In this document: in pieces, positions 46,680-57,338 of the stretch | How the letters are laid out: every line of letters begins with the position of its first letter | Numbering within the stretch: the stretch's first letter is position 1 | Assembly: GCA_029582165.1 (NCBI GenBank) | Contig: CM055870.1 | Span: 5,203,832-5,267,831 of the forward strand | DNA from: Portulaca oleracea | Lineage: Eukaryota; Streptophyta; Magnoliopsida; Caryophyllales; Portulacaceae | DNA length: 64,000 bases | Direction of reading: 5' to 3' | The notes under the pieces: model-generated | What the model was told of the DNA's origin: nothing | The model's database searches: none | What the model saw: the letters and a program-made list of their open reading frames with translations, nothing else | Translations under genes and position numbers: made by a program

Positions 46680-47512
46680 TGGTTTTTTGGTCAGGTACGA
46701 AAGAACCCGGTAATAGAAGTGTATTTTGTGTAAGCTTGTTGTCTGTAGGTGATTTTTTTACTACATGCTCATGTATCATATGATTGAAATCAGATTGATG
46801 ATTTATGGCAGAATTGCATTGGAAAAATTTATGTAATCTTGTCCTTGCTACTGAATGAGATTTTCCCTGTTGAAATCAAACTATTACTATGTATGATGAA
46901 AAGGAGAAAAAGAAGAAACTATCCAGCATTTGGAGTTGAATCTGGGATTTTTGCTCAGTGTTTTTTGTGTTATCTTTTTAGATTCCCCGAAGATAATTTT
47001 GCAAATACATATTACATGCACTTAGAGCGTTTGCTTCGAGTAGGTACGAGTGAATAATTATGTTATTGAAAGTGAACAACAAGTTGTTTTGATTGTAGCT
47101 GTTTGTTTGCGGACTTTGTAGCATCTTTGATGTCTTATAAGTCTTTTTTAGCTTGCAAATTATCGAAAAAAAGTGAATAATCATCATATTTGAAGCATAT
47201 ACACTCCAAAAACATGTAATAAATTGCATAATTTTGCCACAAGTTGACCTTGTACAATACTGTCGAACTCAATATAGTCAGGTTCAAATTAAAATTTGAA
47301 TAAAAAGATGGTATTATTTGTCAATATGTGAATAAATATTCAATTTGTCCTCCTAGAATTATGATCTTTCTTGGTACCACATGTCCACCTTTCACAAGAA
47401 TGCAATATCAATGAAAAAGGGCATTCTTTATGAGTAGTCATACTCATGCTCATCCACCCTATTCAGTTGTTTGTCTTGAAATGTGATAGACACAGTCACA
47501 CAGGATTAATTA

Positions 47513-47718
47513 TAGAGCTGACAAAATTTTGTTCGACTCGTATGTTTTATCCGATTTGGAAAAAAATCGGGTCTGAAAAGATTTTTCGTCCGAATTCTGA
47601 TATTGACCGAATATCTGGACATAAAATTTCTCATTTTTACTATTGTCCGAACCCAATCTTCGCTTAGTCCGAATTATCTGACATAAATTTATGTGGATCC
47701 GAATTTTTGTCAGCGCTA
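47513..47718. mobile_element. TIR element, TAG(A/C)GCTGACAAAA family
   Basis: The left end TAGAGCTGACAAAATTTTG and the reverse complement of the right end (TAGCGCTGACAAAAATTCG) match. Internal words TCCGAATTCTGATATTGACC and AAATTTCTCATTTTTAC recur in variant form at 21427-21670. A right-end fragment lies at 63298-63354. Confidence 0.65.
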
Positions 47719-47719
47719 A

Positions 47720-47968
47720 TTCACCGTTCTTTTATGCGGCTGGTTGGTTGCGGTGTCAAAAATCACTGCAACTTTCCATATTCCACCACAACCCACTACA
47801 ATCTACTTTTTCTAATTTAATTTATCTTTTTATTAAAAGTTAAACTTTCCATATTCTACGACAATCCACCACAACTTTCTCCAACCCACCACAATCTACC
47901 ACAACTTTTCCGAATCCACCACATTTTTCCACATCGCACCGCATCCAGCCGTATAAAAGAACGGGGCC
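47720..47968. mobile_element. Tourist-like MITE, CCACAA family, copy 3
   Basis: Flanked by TAA on both sides (47717-47719 and 47969-47971). The ends are ACCGTTCTTTTATGCGGCTG and ...CCGTATAAAAGAACGGGGCC. The interior is repeated CCACAACCCACYACAATC-type words. It abuts the element at 47513-47718. Confidence 0.8.
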
Positions 47969-48247
47969 TAAAAGCATAATAACCTTAGCATTATAACGTC
48001 GTCCATTAATTCCAACCTCGTAGAAATTTCCATATACAGAATAGGAAACTATGACCCTAACTTGAGCATTAAATTTTGCCCACCCATAAATAAGTTTGCA
48101 GCTTCCTAATCTTAGATAAATAATTAAGGAAATAAACCTTGAAACCCTAATTTATGTTCTCCATAGCTAACCATTGTATAAATTGTCCCTAATGGTCTTC
48201 ATTAATGTATAATCTACCTCCAAGATCATCTTAAATACTCAAAAATT

Positions 48248-48814
48248 ATGGAATTTAGGCAGCATTTAACATCATCAAGGGTAGGTCTAGGTTTAGTCTA
48301 TGATGCATCAACTGATACATTTGTGTTGGATCTTATATCACCATCACCATCATCACCATCATCATCATCATCATCATCATCATCATGTAGAAGTCCTACA
48401 TGCATGGCTCCTACTACTCCAACTCCCACAAGTAGCCCTGGTTCAAGCCATGAGCTATGTTCCTACCATGATTCCCCTCCTCCATCATCATCATCATCAT
48501 CACCATCATCATCGATGTTACCATCACCGGCATCATCAACAGGAAGCAGGAGATCATCATCATCATCATCGTCATCGAAGAAAGTAGTCCAGCTGGTGTA
48601 TCACTTGGTGATGTGTCATGGTGGTGAAAATGGGCATGGGAAGTTATGGCATATGGTGAAAGCATGTTTCAAGTCTAAGAAGACATCATCAAAGAAGAAG
48701 AACAAGGTCAAGGGTTGTCACAATAGAAATGAAAGTGCTCAACTTAGGGAACAGGATTTGAAGGAGGCTATTGACTATTGCAAGGCTTCTTGGATATCAT
48801 CCCAACCCAACTAA
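48248..48814 (+). CDS. Ser-rich small protein of unknown function
   Basis: One 188-residue frame. Residues 1-30 (EFRQHLTSSRVGLGLVYDAS) are followed by ~80 residues of Ser/Pro low complexity. The DNA here is TCA/CAT triplet repeat (48340-48392, 48482-48512, 48555-48580), so each frame yields a homopolymer-like run. The C-terminal ~75 residues look like real protein: KKVVQLVYHLVMCHGGENG, a Lys-rich stretch (SKKTSSKKKNKVKG) and a final LREQDLKEAIDYCKASWISS. The ends being in the same frame on both sides of the repeats argues for a real gene. I do not recognise a named family. There is no signal peptide; the Lys-rich part could be a nuclear signal (inference). Confidence 0.65.
   Translation: MEFRQHLTSSRVGLGLVYDASTDTFVLDLISPSPSSPSSSSSSSSSCRSPTCMAPTTPTPTSSPGSSHELCSYHDSPPPSSSSSSPSSSMLPSPASSTGSRRSSSSSSSSKKVVQLVYHLVMCHGGENGHGKLWHMVKACFKSKKTSSKKKNKVKGCHNRNESAQLREQDLKEAIDYCKASWISSQPN
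48340..48580. repeat. CAT/TCA trinucleotide microsatellites inside the Ser-rich gene
   Basis: Three nearly pure (CAT)n tracts at about 48340-48392, 48482-48512 and 48555-48580 encode Ser in the gene frame. The +1 frame gives a His run and the opposite strand a Met run. Confidence 0.9.
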
Positions 48815-48843
48815 TTAACTTTTAATTAGCTTCACCTATATAT

Positions 48844-49016
48844 TATAGGGTTTTTGGCCACAAATAATCCGTACTGAGGGGTGACTTTTCGACCACTGGT
48901 AGTCTGGACAGAAAATAATGAAAAAGTAAAGACTGCTAATGGCCGAAAAGTCACTCTGGATTATTTTTAATCACAAGCCCATCAGTACAGATTATTTGTG
49001 GCCAAAATCCCTATAT
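48844..49016. mobile_element. Hairpin MITE just downstream of the Ser-rich gene
   Basis: Left TATAGGGTTTTTGGCCACAA and the reverse complement of the right end (TATAGGGATTTTGGCCACAA) match. The arms continue with AATAATCCGTACTGA versus AATAATCTGTACTGA and GTGACTTTTCG versus its inverse CGAAAAGTCAC. About 173 bp, starting 30 bp after the stop codon, so probably within the 3' UTR. Confidence 0.75.
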
Positions 49017-49682
49017 TATATATGTACACTCAACTCTTAGTTTAAGAATATTGCCCCATTCTTTAAAATGATAAGCTAGGTTTATCTTATCTTACTTCAC
49101 CTTATCCAAATTCCTAAAAAACACTCAAATCAATGTCATTTTATTTTATGTTCTTGAAATGTCAGATGTAGTAACATACATAAATAAAGACCTTCCTATA
49201 CATCATCTTTAAAGATAGTCAGATGTACTTGGATAAATGAATTGTGAGTTATTTATATATTTTTATGGTATCTAGTTGAATAAAATATTCACTTACCACA
49301 GCAAAAAGAATGTATTCATTGGACATTTGAAGGTGACTTGTAAGTAACTAAGTATCATGTTCATTGTTTGAATTAGCTTTCTATGGAAAATTTTTGCCTA
49401 TCCAAAGAGCCATTTGATTATTGGTCTTAAAATGTTATTTTGACCTAAGTTTCAATTGGTAGGTTATATGCTAAGTATTTTTGTATAGTTATTGACCATA
49501 TGATGAATTGCTTATATATTGTGTGGATTCAATGAGCATAGATGAATGGTGGCAACTAGCAAGTTGATCATCGGAGAATCAAAGAAGTCAACTGATAATT
49601 ACTACATTTTTTTAATATTTATCATTAATGTTTAATTCTTGGTAGAAATAAAATATTTTGTTTTGTGAAAATGATAAGGTTA
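49017..49682. other. Intergenic AT-rich DNA
   Basis: About 660 bp in which I see no gene, RNA gene or bounded repeat. Confidence 0.5.
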
Positions 49683-49823
49683 GACCTCGTTTTTTTATGC
49701 GTTAACGCATCCAAATGCAACGCAACTTACCGCAACATAACGCAAATTATCATTACTATTTAACTATTTCCAATGCAACTAACGCAACACAACGCAAACA
49801 CAACGCACAAAAGAATGGGGCCC
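49683..49823. mobile_element. Tourist-like MITE, CCACAA family, copy 4 (short)
   Basis: GACCTCGTTTTTTTATGCG at left (preceded by TTA) and ...CGCACAAAAGAATGGGGCCC at right. The interior shows AACGCAACTTACCGCAACAT-type words. 141 bp, the shortest copy. Confidence 0.65.
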
Positions 49824-49925
49824 TAGCATGTTAAATTTATTTGATCTAAACAAAATGTATATTGTTTTGGTAGAACTTTTTAAATTATAATGGTATACTC
49901 ATAAATATTTTATATACATTGAAGG

Positions 49926-50246
49926 TCATTTAGAATTCATGGACAACCATTTGGAGAGCTGAAACTTATGATGCTTTTTCTTGATGTATTCCTCAGCCTT
50001 CACATTGATATCTCCATACTCATCTTCATTCTTGTTGTAATTATAACTACTAGACCCTTGCTTTCCACCATAATTATAACCATTATAATCATAACAATTA
50101 TAATCATAATTATAATTACTACGATTACATTGTTGTTGCTTCTTCTTTCTGAACGGAGATAATATGTGAGAGAAATACGTCTTGTTCTCATCCAAGAAAC
50201 TCTCAACCCTTACGACCTTCTTCCCATGGCTGTTCGAAGACGACAT
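49926..50246 (-). CDS. Small protein of unknown function, paralogue A
   Basis: One 106-residue frame. The N-terminal part carries DENKTYFSHILSPFRKK. The middle is low complexity in Tyr/Asn (NYNYDYNCYDYNGYNYGG). The C-terminus is GDINVKAEEYIKKKHHKFQL, then SKWLSM. The first and last motifs recur in the same order in the protein at 53206-53496 (DESETYFSHVLSPMRK; GDINCEAEMFIREKHKKFEL, then SKTMSM), which supports it as a real gene. The C-terminal acidic-basic helix resembles the short conserved end of plant proteins often filed near DUF761 or cotton-fibre proteins, a similarity I cannot confirm. No signal peptide or membrane segment. Function unknown. Confidence 0.7.
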   Translation of the reverse strand: MSSSNSHGKKVVRVESFLDENKTYFSHILSPFRKKKQQQCNRSNYNYDYNCYDYNGYNYGGKQGSSSYNYNKNEDEYGDINVKAEEYIKKKHHKFQLSKWLSMNSK

Positions 50247-50659
50247 AATTATTTGCTTAACTAAAATCGTCTTCGTACAATTTTTTTTATGGATATCATA
50301 TCAACTCATATGTATATATATACAGTAGTTAGTAGGTAGTCCTCTTTGTTATCCAATTTATTAAAGTCTTTATGATCACAATATTTAATTTGCTTTTGGA
50401 ATGTGGGTTAGACACGTTTTAATTGTTCAAGTCATACATATTTCTACGATCCAATCTTGTATGAAAGCTTGCCTAATTTTCAGCTTCAGACATAAACGGC
50501 GTATGAATCAAGACTCAAGAGTTAAGAAAAAATTCTCTACGGAATAAGGCTTTTATCATATAAAAACATACTAATAGTAATTAAAATATTTGGTTACGCT
50601 CCTATATATTATTAAAGGATACATTTATAGTGGTTGTCAACCATAACAACTACTGTAAG

Positions 50660-50930
50660 TACTATCTCTGTTTCATATTAACTGTTATTTTGTTGATTGT
50701 CATGGTCTCTGGTGTCACCATTTGATTGATAATTTCATGTATAATATGTGATTAACAATTGAAATATTATATTTTTATGATAATACTGTTTGGTACGAAT
50801 CTCATGGTGGTAATTTTATATAACAACTCATTATATATATTGAGAAACTTATGGTCAAAATTTTTGAAATTTGACTGCACGATTTCCTAAGATGACATTT
50901 AATATGGAACGGAGGGAGTAAAATAAATCT
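50660..50930. mobile_element. Stowaway-like MITE, copy 3
   Basis: Ends TACTATCTCTGTTTCATATT and ...TTAATATGGAACGGAGGGAGTA. The interior (TATGATAATACTGTTTGGTA, GAGAAACTTATGGTCAAAAT) is the best preserved of the copies. Confidence 0.85.
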
Positions 50931-52662
50931 TACACATATATGTGTCAAGTTTTATCTTAACAATTAGCTTATTTATTTAATATAAATGCTAAAATATATT
51001 TTTAAAAATTTAGTTTATTTTTAAAAAAAATTAAAATAAATATTTTTCAAAATATGCTTATTTACTAGGCAAAAACTTACAGTTAAGATATTTAAATTTT
51101 AAAAAACTTTGTTAAAATCTTTTTAATTAAGAAAATATATTTTATAATGTTGTACTCGATATAAAAAATGAATGGCGAAGATAAAAGTTGACACGTATAT
51201 GAATAAACATTGTTTTCGTTATGATAGTTGTCATGGTTGACCACCACTCTAAGTTTTTCCTATTATCAAATACTTAGTTTGGTGGTATTATCACTCCACC
51301 TAATAACTTTGAAAGATGATATTTCTCACATGATATAAAATTGTCAATCATATATTTAATTAGTTGTCTATTATATATTCTTAGGTAGTCCTTGATTAAT
51401 ATATAGTGCGTTTAGTATGACTTATCGATTGATTAGGTTGATTGGATATTTAATTAGCTTGATCCTTTTTGGGGTACTTGTGTTTCTTAGGAAGATGCAT
51501 GGTATTGTAACCTTTTTGTCTAAAATTTTACGAGAATATCAAAGTTGTTTGGCAGAAGACTACAATAGTGTCTCATAATGGCCTAAAAATTAGTGATTTA
51601 TGTTCTTGTTATCTTTAGAAATTTCATTTTATTATATACCCGGAATTATATATTGTTGTGTGACCTCACCCCTTGCATGTTAATTACACATCTAAAACAT
51701 ATTAATATTATTTTCAAAGCACACTAATATATATATGTATATATATGAAAAAATATTAATATATTTTGGACGTGTTAATAATTAGTATACCCTTTTCAGT
51801 GGCGGGGAAAGTGTGATAATGGTATGGTATGGTATGAAAAAAAATGTGGATAGTATGATATGATGTGGTATAGTATGTGATAAGTTATATGGTAAAATTT
51901 GTGGTAAGAATAGTTGATGTGGTGGGTGAGGAGAGAGAAAATTATGGTTGTTATGGTAAAGTGTGGTGTGGTACCACACAAAAGAACAAAGTCTCAGTGT
52001 GCTTGGATGGGAGTAACTTTTTATACTCCTGGTTTTACCTATATACTAGAACTCATTATCTCTGTTTCATATTATTATTTACTTTAACTAATATTTTTTT
52101 GTTTCACAATATTGTCACTTTATAATTTCAATCACATATTAATTACTTGTTTTCAATCTTGCTCCTTGTTAATTACTTTTCATCCCTCCCCTATTAATAT
52201 GTACTGTACGCTCATTAATTATGGGACAATTTAGTCCTTTTATTACCAATTATTGTAATTTTTTGTGCAACATTAATAGTTTGCTATAAGTTCAGAGTGA
52301 CACATAAAATAGAATGAAAAAGATTATTATAAAGCTATAAGTTAATATATTTCACCAATAAATTTCATCATACAGTAAAGTATAATTGTATCAACTTAAA
52401 ATCAAAACACCTTTGTTGATACATTTCATCCATACCTTTGTTGTACGCAAAGTTGTGGAGATCATTGTGGTATGCACTTCCTGAAAACTGACAACCGAAA
52501 GAAAACAAAGACGGGGGTGTTAAGAAGTATTTTATATTTGTTGTTCTGTTGTTTCTATGTTTGGTACTGACTTTAAACTTTGTGGTACTATCTGATCTCT
52601 TCTAGACTTTCAATGATAAAAGAACAAAAAAAGGCATCAAATGCATGTCATTTGCATATATA

Positions 52663-52664
<2 letters not shown>

Positions 52665-52704
<40 letters not shown>
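52665..52704. repeat. (TA)n microsatellite
   Basis: About twenty uninterrupted TA units. No gene is adjacent. Confidence 0.95.
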
Positions 52705-52705
<1 letters not shown>

Positions 52706-53205
52706 CTTGTAAATAGTTTTTCTCAATAGGGATTTGATGCTATGAGTTTTTTTGGTGCAACTATGAGTTTATAGGCAAAAACTCTTACAAGTAACACAAA
52801 TAAATCAATAAATAAATAAATAAAAATACTTATTTATTTTTAATTAAATGCAGATCTACAACTTCCAACCCCCTCTCTCCTTCATCATCTTCATCTCCTG
52901 CTAAAGCACTTTATTTTGATCTTAGTTATTACCTGAAAAATCCAGCTAGGTTGACAATAATATGCACAAATCAAAAGGACAGACATAAATTTATGATGAA
53001 CTCATAAATTAATGAGGATCTATTACAAATTTTGGTGCATCTTACATTACACTAAAAAAGACAGTACTGTAGCAGCTTTAAATCATAACCAATTATCCCT
53101 TATTACAAATCACTCAACAAACATGAATAATAATGAACTAAACATAAGTACAACTGTGAAAATAATACAATCATAATTTACTCATATATCTTGCATATAT
53201 GCATG

Positions 53206-53496
53206 CTAACCACTCATCATGGACATAGTCTTGCTAAGCTCGAACTTCTTGTGCTTCTCTCGAATGAACATTTCCGCCTCACAATTGATATCGCCTTCAC
53301 ATAATTCTTTCTTGAATTCACCATTTTTATTGGCTCGGTCCGCCCTATGACTGGATGTTGGTGGTGGTTGTTTTTGATGACGGTGGTTATTTTTAACCGT
53401 GTTTTTCCTCATTGGAGATAACACATGAGAAAAATAAGTTTCACTCTCATCTAAAGGGTAAATATCTTGATTGTAACTCCTCATTTTTTTTTCCAC
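53206..53496 (-). CDS. Small protein of unknown function, paralogue B
   Basis: One 96-residue frame with the same architecture as the gene at 49926-50246, 3 kb away on the same strand. DESETYFSHVLSPMRK is near the start, then a polar linker rich in His, Pro and Lys (HRHQKQPPPTSSHRADRAN), then GDINCEAEMFIREKHKKFEL followed by SKTMSMMSG at the end. The linker is unlike that of paralogue A, while both end motifs are kept, which suggests selection on the ends only. Soluble and basic, without a signal peptide. The pair probably arose by local duplication (inference). Function unknown. Confidence 0.7.
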   Translation of the reverse strand: MEKKMRSYNQDIYPLDESETYFSHVLSPMRKNTVKNNHRHQKQPPPTSSHRADRANKNGEFKKELCEGDINCEAEMFIREKHKKFELSKTMSMMSG

Positions 53497-55188
53497 TTTT
53501 TTTCTCTAGATTTGTTTGGTTCATGCTATGACAATTACTTTGCAATGATGAAGGGCTATATATATAGCATGCAAGTTAATTTCCTTGATTATGTTAGTTT
53601 TTTGGTTAATAAATTGACAAGTGATAGTAGGGAATCTGATTCCTTTGGCTTTTGCATGTGAATTTTCAAAAACAAAATACCAATTACAAACCAAACAATT
53701 GGAAAAAGAAGTGAATTTTATTGTCTTGGAGATATATTTTCCCCTACCAAGATGATAAGCTGGAAAATTATTGCTATATATGTTTGAATTTGAATGGATA
53801 TATTGAAAGACAAAAGGAATACATTTTTAGGTTTAGCTTTATATATTCTTGTTTGAATTGAAGTTCTTGGAGTCTAGTATGGCTAGCTAGCTAAGTCAAG
53901 GGTTTTTCTCCCCTCAATCTTTATGTTTTTAGTCTTTCAGATAGGATATGAAGTTTTCTTAACTAAGGATACATCCATACAAACTGAATATTATGTATAG
54001 CATTTAAATATTTTTTTTCTAAGGGATAATTTGGTAGAATTTTAGGAAACTTTTCCTTCTTCTAGACTCCAAAAAATTTTTTCCCAGAGTTTGACTATTA
54101 AATAATGGATTTTACATAAAAGAAAATTTTACCCATTTAGATACAACCAAACAAAAGAAAATTTACAAGTCACACACCCCATAAAAGGAAGAATATTAAG
54201 GTATAAAATTCACTTGCGGATCTCAGTGTAACCCAAGTGTGGCCATATCCATCAGTAAAAAAAATCAATATAATTTGGAATAAAAAATTATGAATTTTAT
54301 GTGTATATGATGAATATAATAGTATAGCGAACCTTTATAATCAGAAGACCTAGATCATTTTGAGACCCGTCCTTAGGAAACAAGAAAAGGAGACAAGTAA
54401 TTCTTATACTACATAGTTTTTCCCTTTTCTTTTTGGCCTCTTTTAACCTTTTTAATACCTGGATTTCGCTATTTTTATTTGTTTATTTAGTTAAATTCAT
54501 TCATTAATTGGTGTGCTTTACTTACATTCCAAGAAAAACGCGACCGAAGTCGTATGTAATTCGTATATTCGCATGCCTTGTTTGAACTTCAGGTGATGAA
54601 ACCTCGAATAAGATTATCACGAATTGCAGATGACCTGTAAATGTATCAATAATAGATTCCAACCAGTACCTAATTATTCATTACTCATAATTTAATGGTT
54701 CAAGTTATTATTTTAATTAGTAGCCCCTAACGAATATTACTAGAAAGTATACAATTCAGCAACCTTCCAGCAACCTTTTTTTTTTTTCTTTCTAGAAAAT
54801 GATAGCCACAAATTCCATATAAATTTGGCAACCAAACTTTTCGAACATGCTGGAATTTGGGCTTGACTAGAGCTGGTTAATGGGTTGGTTCAGCCTTCAG
54901 ATCGGCCCATAAAAAAAAACAGGGTCAACCTTGCCACTTTTGAAAATACGTGGATACCCCTGAAGACTAATTCTAACCTCTCATTCATAGAACAAAATTA
55001 TTGGACGCTAATATATTATATTTTCATATGCTGCATAATATTGCATTATGCAATATTGTACTTTGAGAGTGACTCTTGTATACAAATGATACGGGTGTTT
55101 ATTTGGACAATTATGTGTTATAATTTTACCAAAAGTTCTGCTAAAAATTCACCATCCCCAAAATATAATATGAAAAATGATAAACATC
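53497..55188. other. Intergenic AT-rich DNA
   Basis: No gene was found. At about 54010-54170 there is a stretch with GGAAACTTTTCC and ACAAAAGAAAATTT words that may be a diverged GGGAAA-family relic. The rest is unremarkable. Confidence 0.45.
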
Positions 55189-55755
55189 TTGACATAAGAT
55201 GATTAATAACCATCTTGCATTTCACCTAAATTTCTAATAAAGTTTAATGTAACTATATTTAAATCAATATAAAGGTATATTTCATTACTTTGATGATTAT
55301 TACAACTTATAATTTATTTAGGCGCTGTTCTTTTATGCGGTACCGCAACTTACCGCACCGCAATTTACCATAACTTATCGCAATCTACCGTAACTCACCG
55401 CAATATACTATTTACCTTTTCACTAATATCGACACCCATTTATTATTTTCCACCGCAGCTTATCGCAACTCACCGCAACCCACCGCACCGCAACTTACTG
55501 CACCACAATTCCACCGTATAAAAGAACAGTGCCTTATTTATTTACATCTTTTCATAAATATAAAACTCTGCATAAATGTGAATTTTCTACTATGATTGAT
55601 AAAATTAGGCTATTATTTATATTTTTGACCTAGCTTATAAGTATTATACTTTAATAGTTGATAAATATATATAATTATTAGGGAAAAAATTATTAAAAGT
55701 TACAAAAATTTGAAATATTAGCAATTCAAGATGGTTATTAACCATCTTGAGTCAA
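55189..55755. mobile_element. Element with palindromic termini, interrupted by a Tourist-like MITE
   Basis: Left TTGACATAAGATGATTAATA followed by ACCATCTTG, and right (reverse complement) TTGACTCAAGATGGTTAATA followed by ACCATCTTG, form an inverted pair. Each terminus is itself a near-palindrome (CAAGATGGTTAATAACCATC). The interior is AT-rich. The CCACAA-family element at 55321-55533 sits inside. Confidence 0.6.
55321..55533. mobile_element. Tourist-like MITE, CCACAA family, copy 5
   Basis: Flanked by TTA/TTA (55318-55320 and 55534-55536). The ends are GGCGCTGTTCTTTTATGCGG and ...CCGTATAAAAGAACAGTGCC. The interior is CCGCAACTTACCGCACC-type words. This is the cleanest member of the family. 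Confidence 0.85.
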
Positions 55756-56749
55756 TGTATACCATTATCCATATAAATATACTATCATATAAAAAAAATT
55801 ACATGCAGTATAAGTACAATATATTATCGTCCAAAAACCCGACAAAATGCAGTAAACAATGTGAATTACAACACCATCAAATACACACGAAAATAAACGG
55901 TAAAAACTTGACGTACTTCCTAATGCCTACTAATTAAGCCATCTACACCAGTAAGGACACTTCATCTCTAACAATATGTACACAATGCGACTAATATTTG
56001 ATCTAACTGTCTTCAAACTATGGCAAACCTCAAAATGTATTCAGGTCAACAAATCATCCCCTCATGAAAACCTAATTTTCCATGTTGATCCAAGAATTTG
56101 CAACTCTGCATTAATCCCAGGATTTCACTGATTTAATCGCAAGGGTTTCTTCGTTGTGACATTTTCATCAATCCTTCAGAGAATCGGGGTTTGCTGTTGG
56201 CAGGAAAAACAATAATTCTTGAGCCATGAAGAAGCAGATCTCAGGACATCGACTTCACCGCCGAGGAGATCCCTAGCCATTTGCCGTCTGAGCATGAAGC
56301 TGCTGGAGCTAGTTGACGATTTCAAGCTGTGTAGAGACTACAGATTGAGAGCAAAGAGCAGAAATCAAACTATTAATTGATCGGTCAATCTGGGTGTCAA
56401 TTACGTATCAGGATATCTTATGCTATACCTTGATTGATGAATCATATTTTTCGATCAGCCCATCAAATAACGAGAGCAATAGCTGATGTGCATGTAATTC
56501 CTTGCGCGGGTAAAAGAAAAATGAAGAATGGACCTTGATAAGAGGTGCAAGACATGACACGAGCAAATGCACGACTCTACTTTTATGTTTACAAGCATGA
56601 CTGGTGAGTGCTGACACATTCATGGGTGATGCTCATAGTCCAACTTCTTGTAGTTTGCAACAGGAAGCAGGAGGACCCAAACAATAGGGAACGAAACCCA
56701 TGAATTCACTAATCAGAGGACACTAAACTATGTGTTACTGCACATTCGA

Positions 56750-57158
56750 TGATAAAAATCATCACCCACTTCATCTAATTGGAGCACTAATATCTAAGTG
56801 GAGCATAATTAAGTGGAGAACAAGAGCATATGGAGCACTAAGTGTGGATGTAATAAGTTGACTTATATTTGTGGAGGGAGTATGCTTACTTTTTATGTGT
56901 GGTTGAAGAAGGCTTAGGTGTGTGATATTTTGGGTGCTAGTGTCTAATCCTACTAGTATAAATAGGAGGTGTGTCATAGGGAAAATCATCCCAAGCAAGC
57001 AAAACAATAAGTGTGAGTGAGTGAGAGAAATTATAAAGAGTGATGTGTCTTAAAGAGTGTTTGTTCAAATATTGTACAATTGTCTTGCTTCCAGTGTTGT
57101 AATAAAAGTATTATTTTTTAAAGTATACCACCTGCTCCCTTCCTATTTTTATCCAACA
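56750..57158 (+). repeat. 5' LTR
   Basis: Starts TGATAAAAATC and ends ATCCAACA (TG...CA). A TATAAATA box lies at 56957-56964 and an AATAAAAG polyadenylation-like word near the end. Six differences from the 3' LTR. Confidence 0.97.
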
Positions 57159-57161
57159 AAC

Positions 57162-57174
57162 TGGTATCAGAGCC
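57162..57174 (+). promoter_or_regulatory. Primer-binding site
   Basis: TGGTATCAGAGCC lies 4 bases after the 5' LTR and is complementary to the 3' end of initiator tRNA-Met, the usual copia primer. Confidence 0.92.
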
Positions 57175-57338
57175 AGATTTTCTAAAGATCCTTGCTAAGC
57201 TCGCATTCATAGTGTGTGCACGGTCAGGGACCGAAGCACAAAGGATACTCACGCCACGCCGTGATCGGTGTGATCATTATTATAATTGTTGATGCAGGAC
57301 CGCAAGTTTTTGTTAAGTGCGGTAGCTACCAAGCTAGC

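Larger units (their letters stand above)
46680..48247. other. 3' UTR of the F-box gene and intergenic MITE-bearing DNA
   Basis: The first ~200 bp is the likely 3' UTR. No gene lies between about 46900 and 48247. Two adjacent elements are at 47513-47718 and 47720-47968. The last 100 bp precedes the Ser-rich gene (ATTATGG context at its start). Confidence 0.5.
50247..53205. other. Intergenic DNA between the two small-protein paralogues
   Basis: AT-rich, without a credible gene. It holds a Stowaway-like MITE (50660-50930). A (GGTAT)n-like stretch near 51818-51836 belongs to a decayed, reversed CCACAA-family element (about 51785-51990, ending GTGGTACCACACAAAAGAAC). There is also a TA microsatellite (52665-52704). 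Confidence 0.5.

Noticed and set aside
48300..48587. His-rich plus frame and Met-rich minus frame over the Ser-rich gene
   Set aside because: Both are alternative readings of the CAT repeats; only the Ser frame has unique, protein-like ends on both sides.
56771..57007. 78-codon minus frame found twice, in both LTRs (also 61613-61849)
   Set aside because: Antisense reading of the LTR; its duplication simply reflects the two LTR copies.
57216..57338. Upstream in-frame ATG extending the gag frame
   Set aside because: The added residues (HGQGPKHKGYSRHAVIGV...) are leader sequence; the family-typical start is MADLS at 57339.
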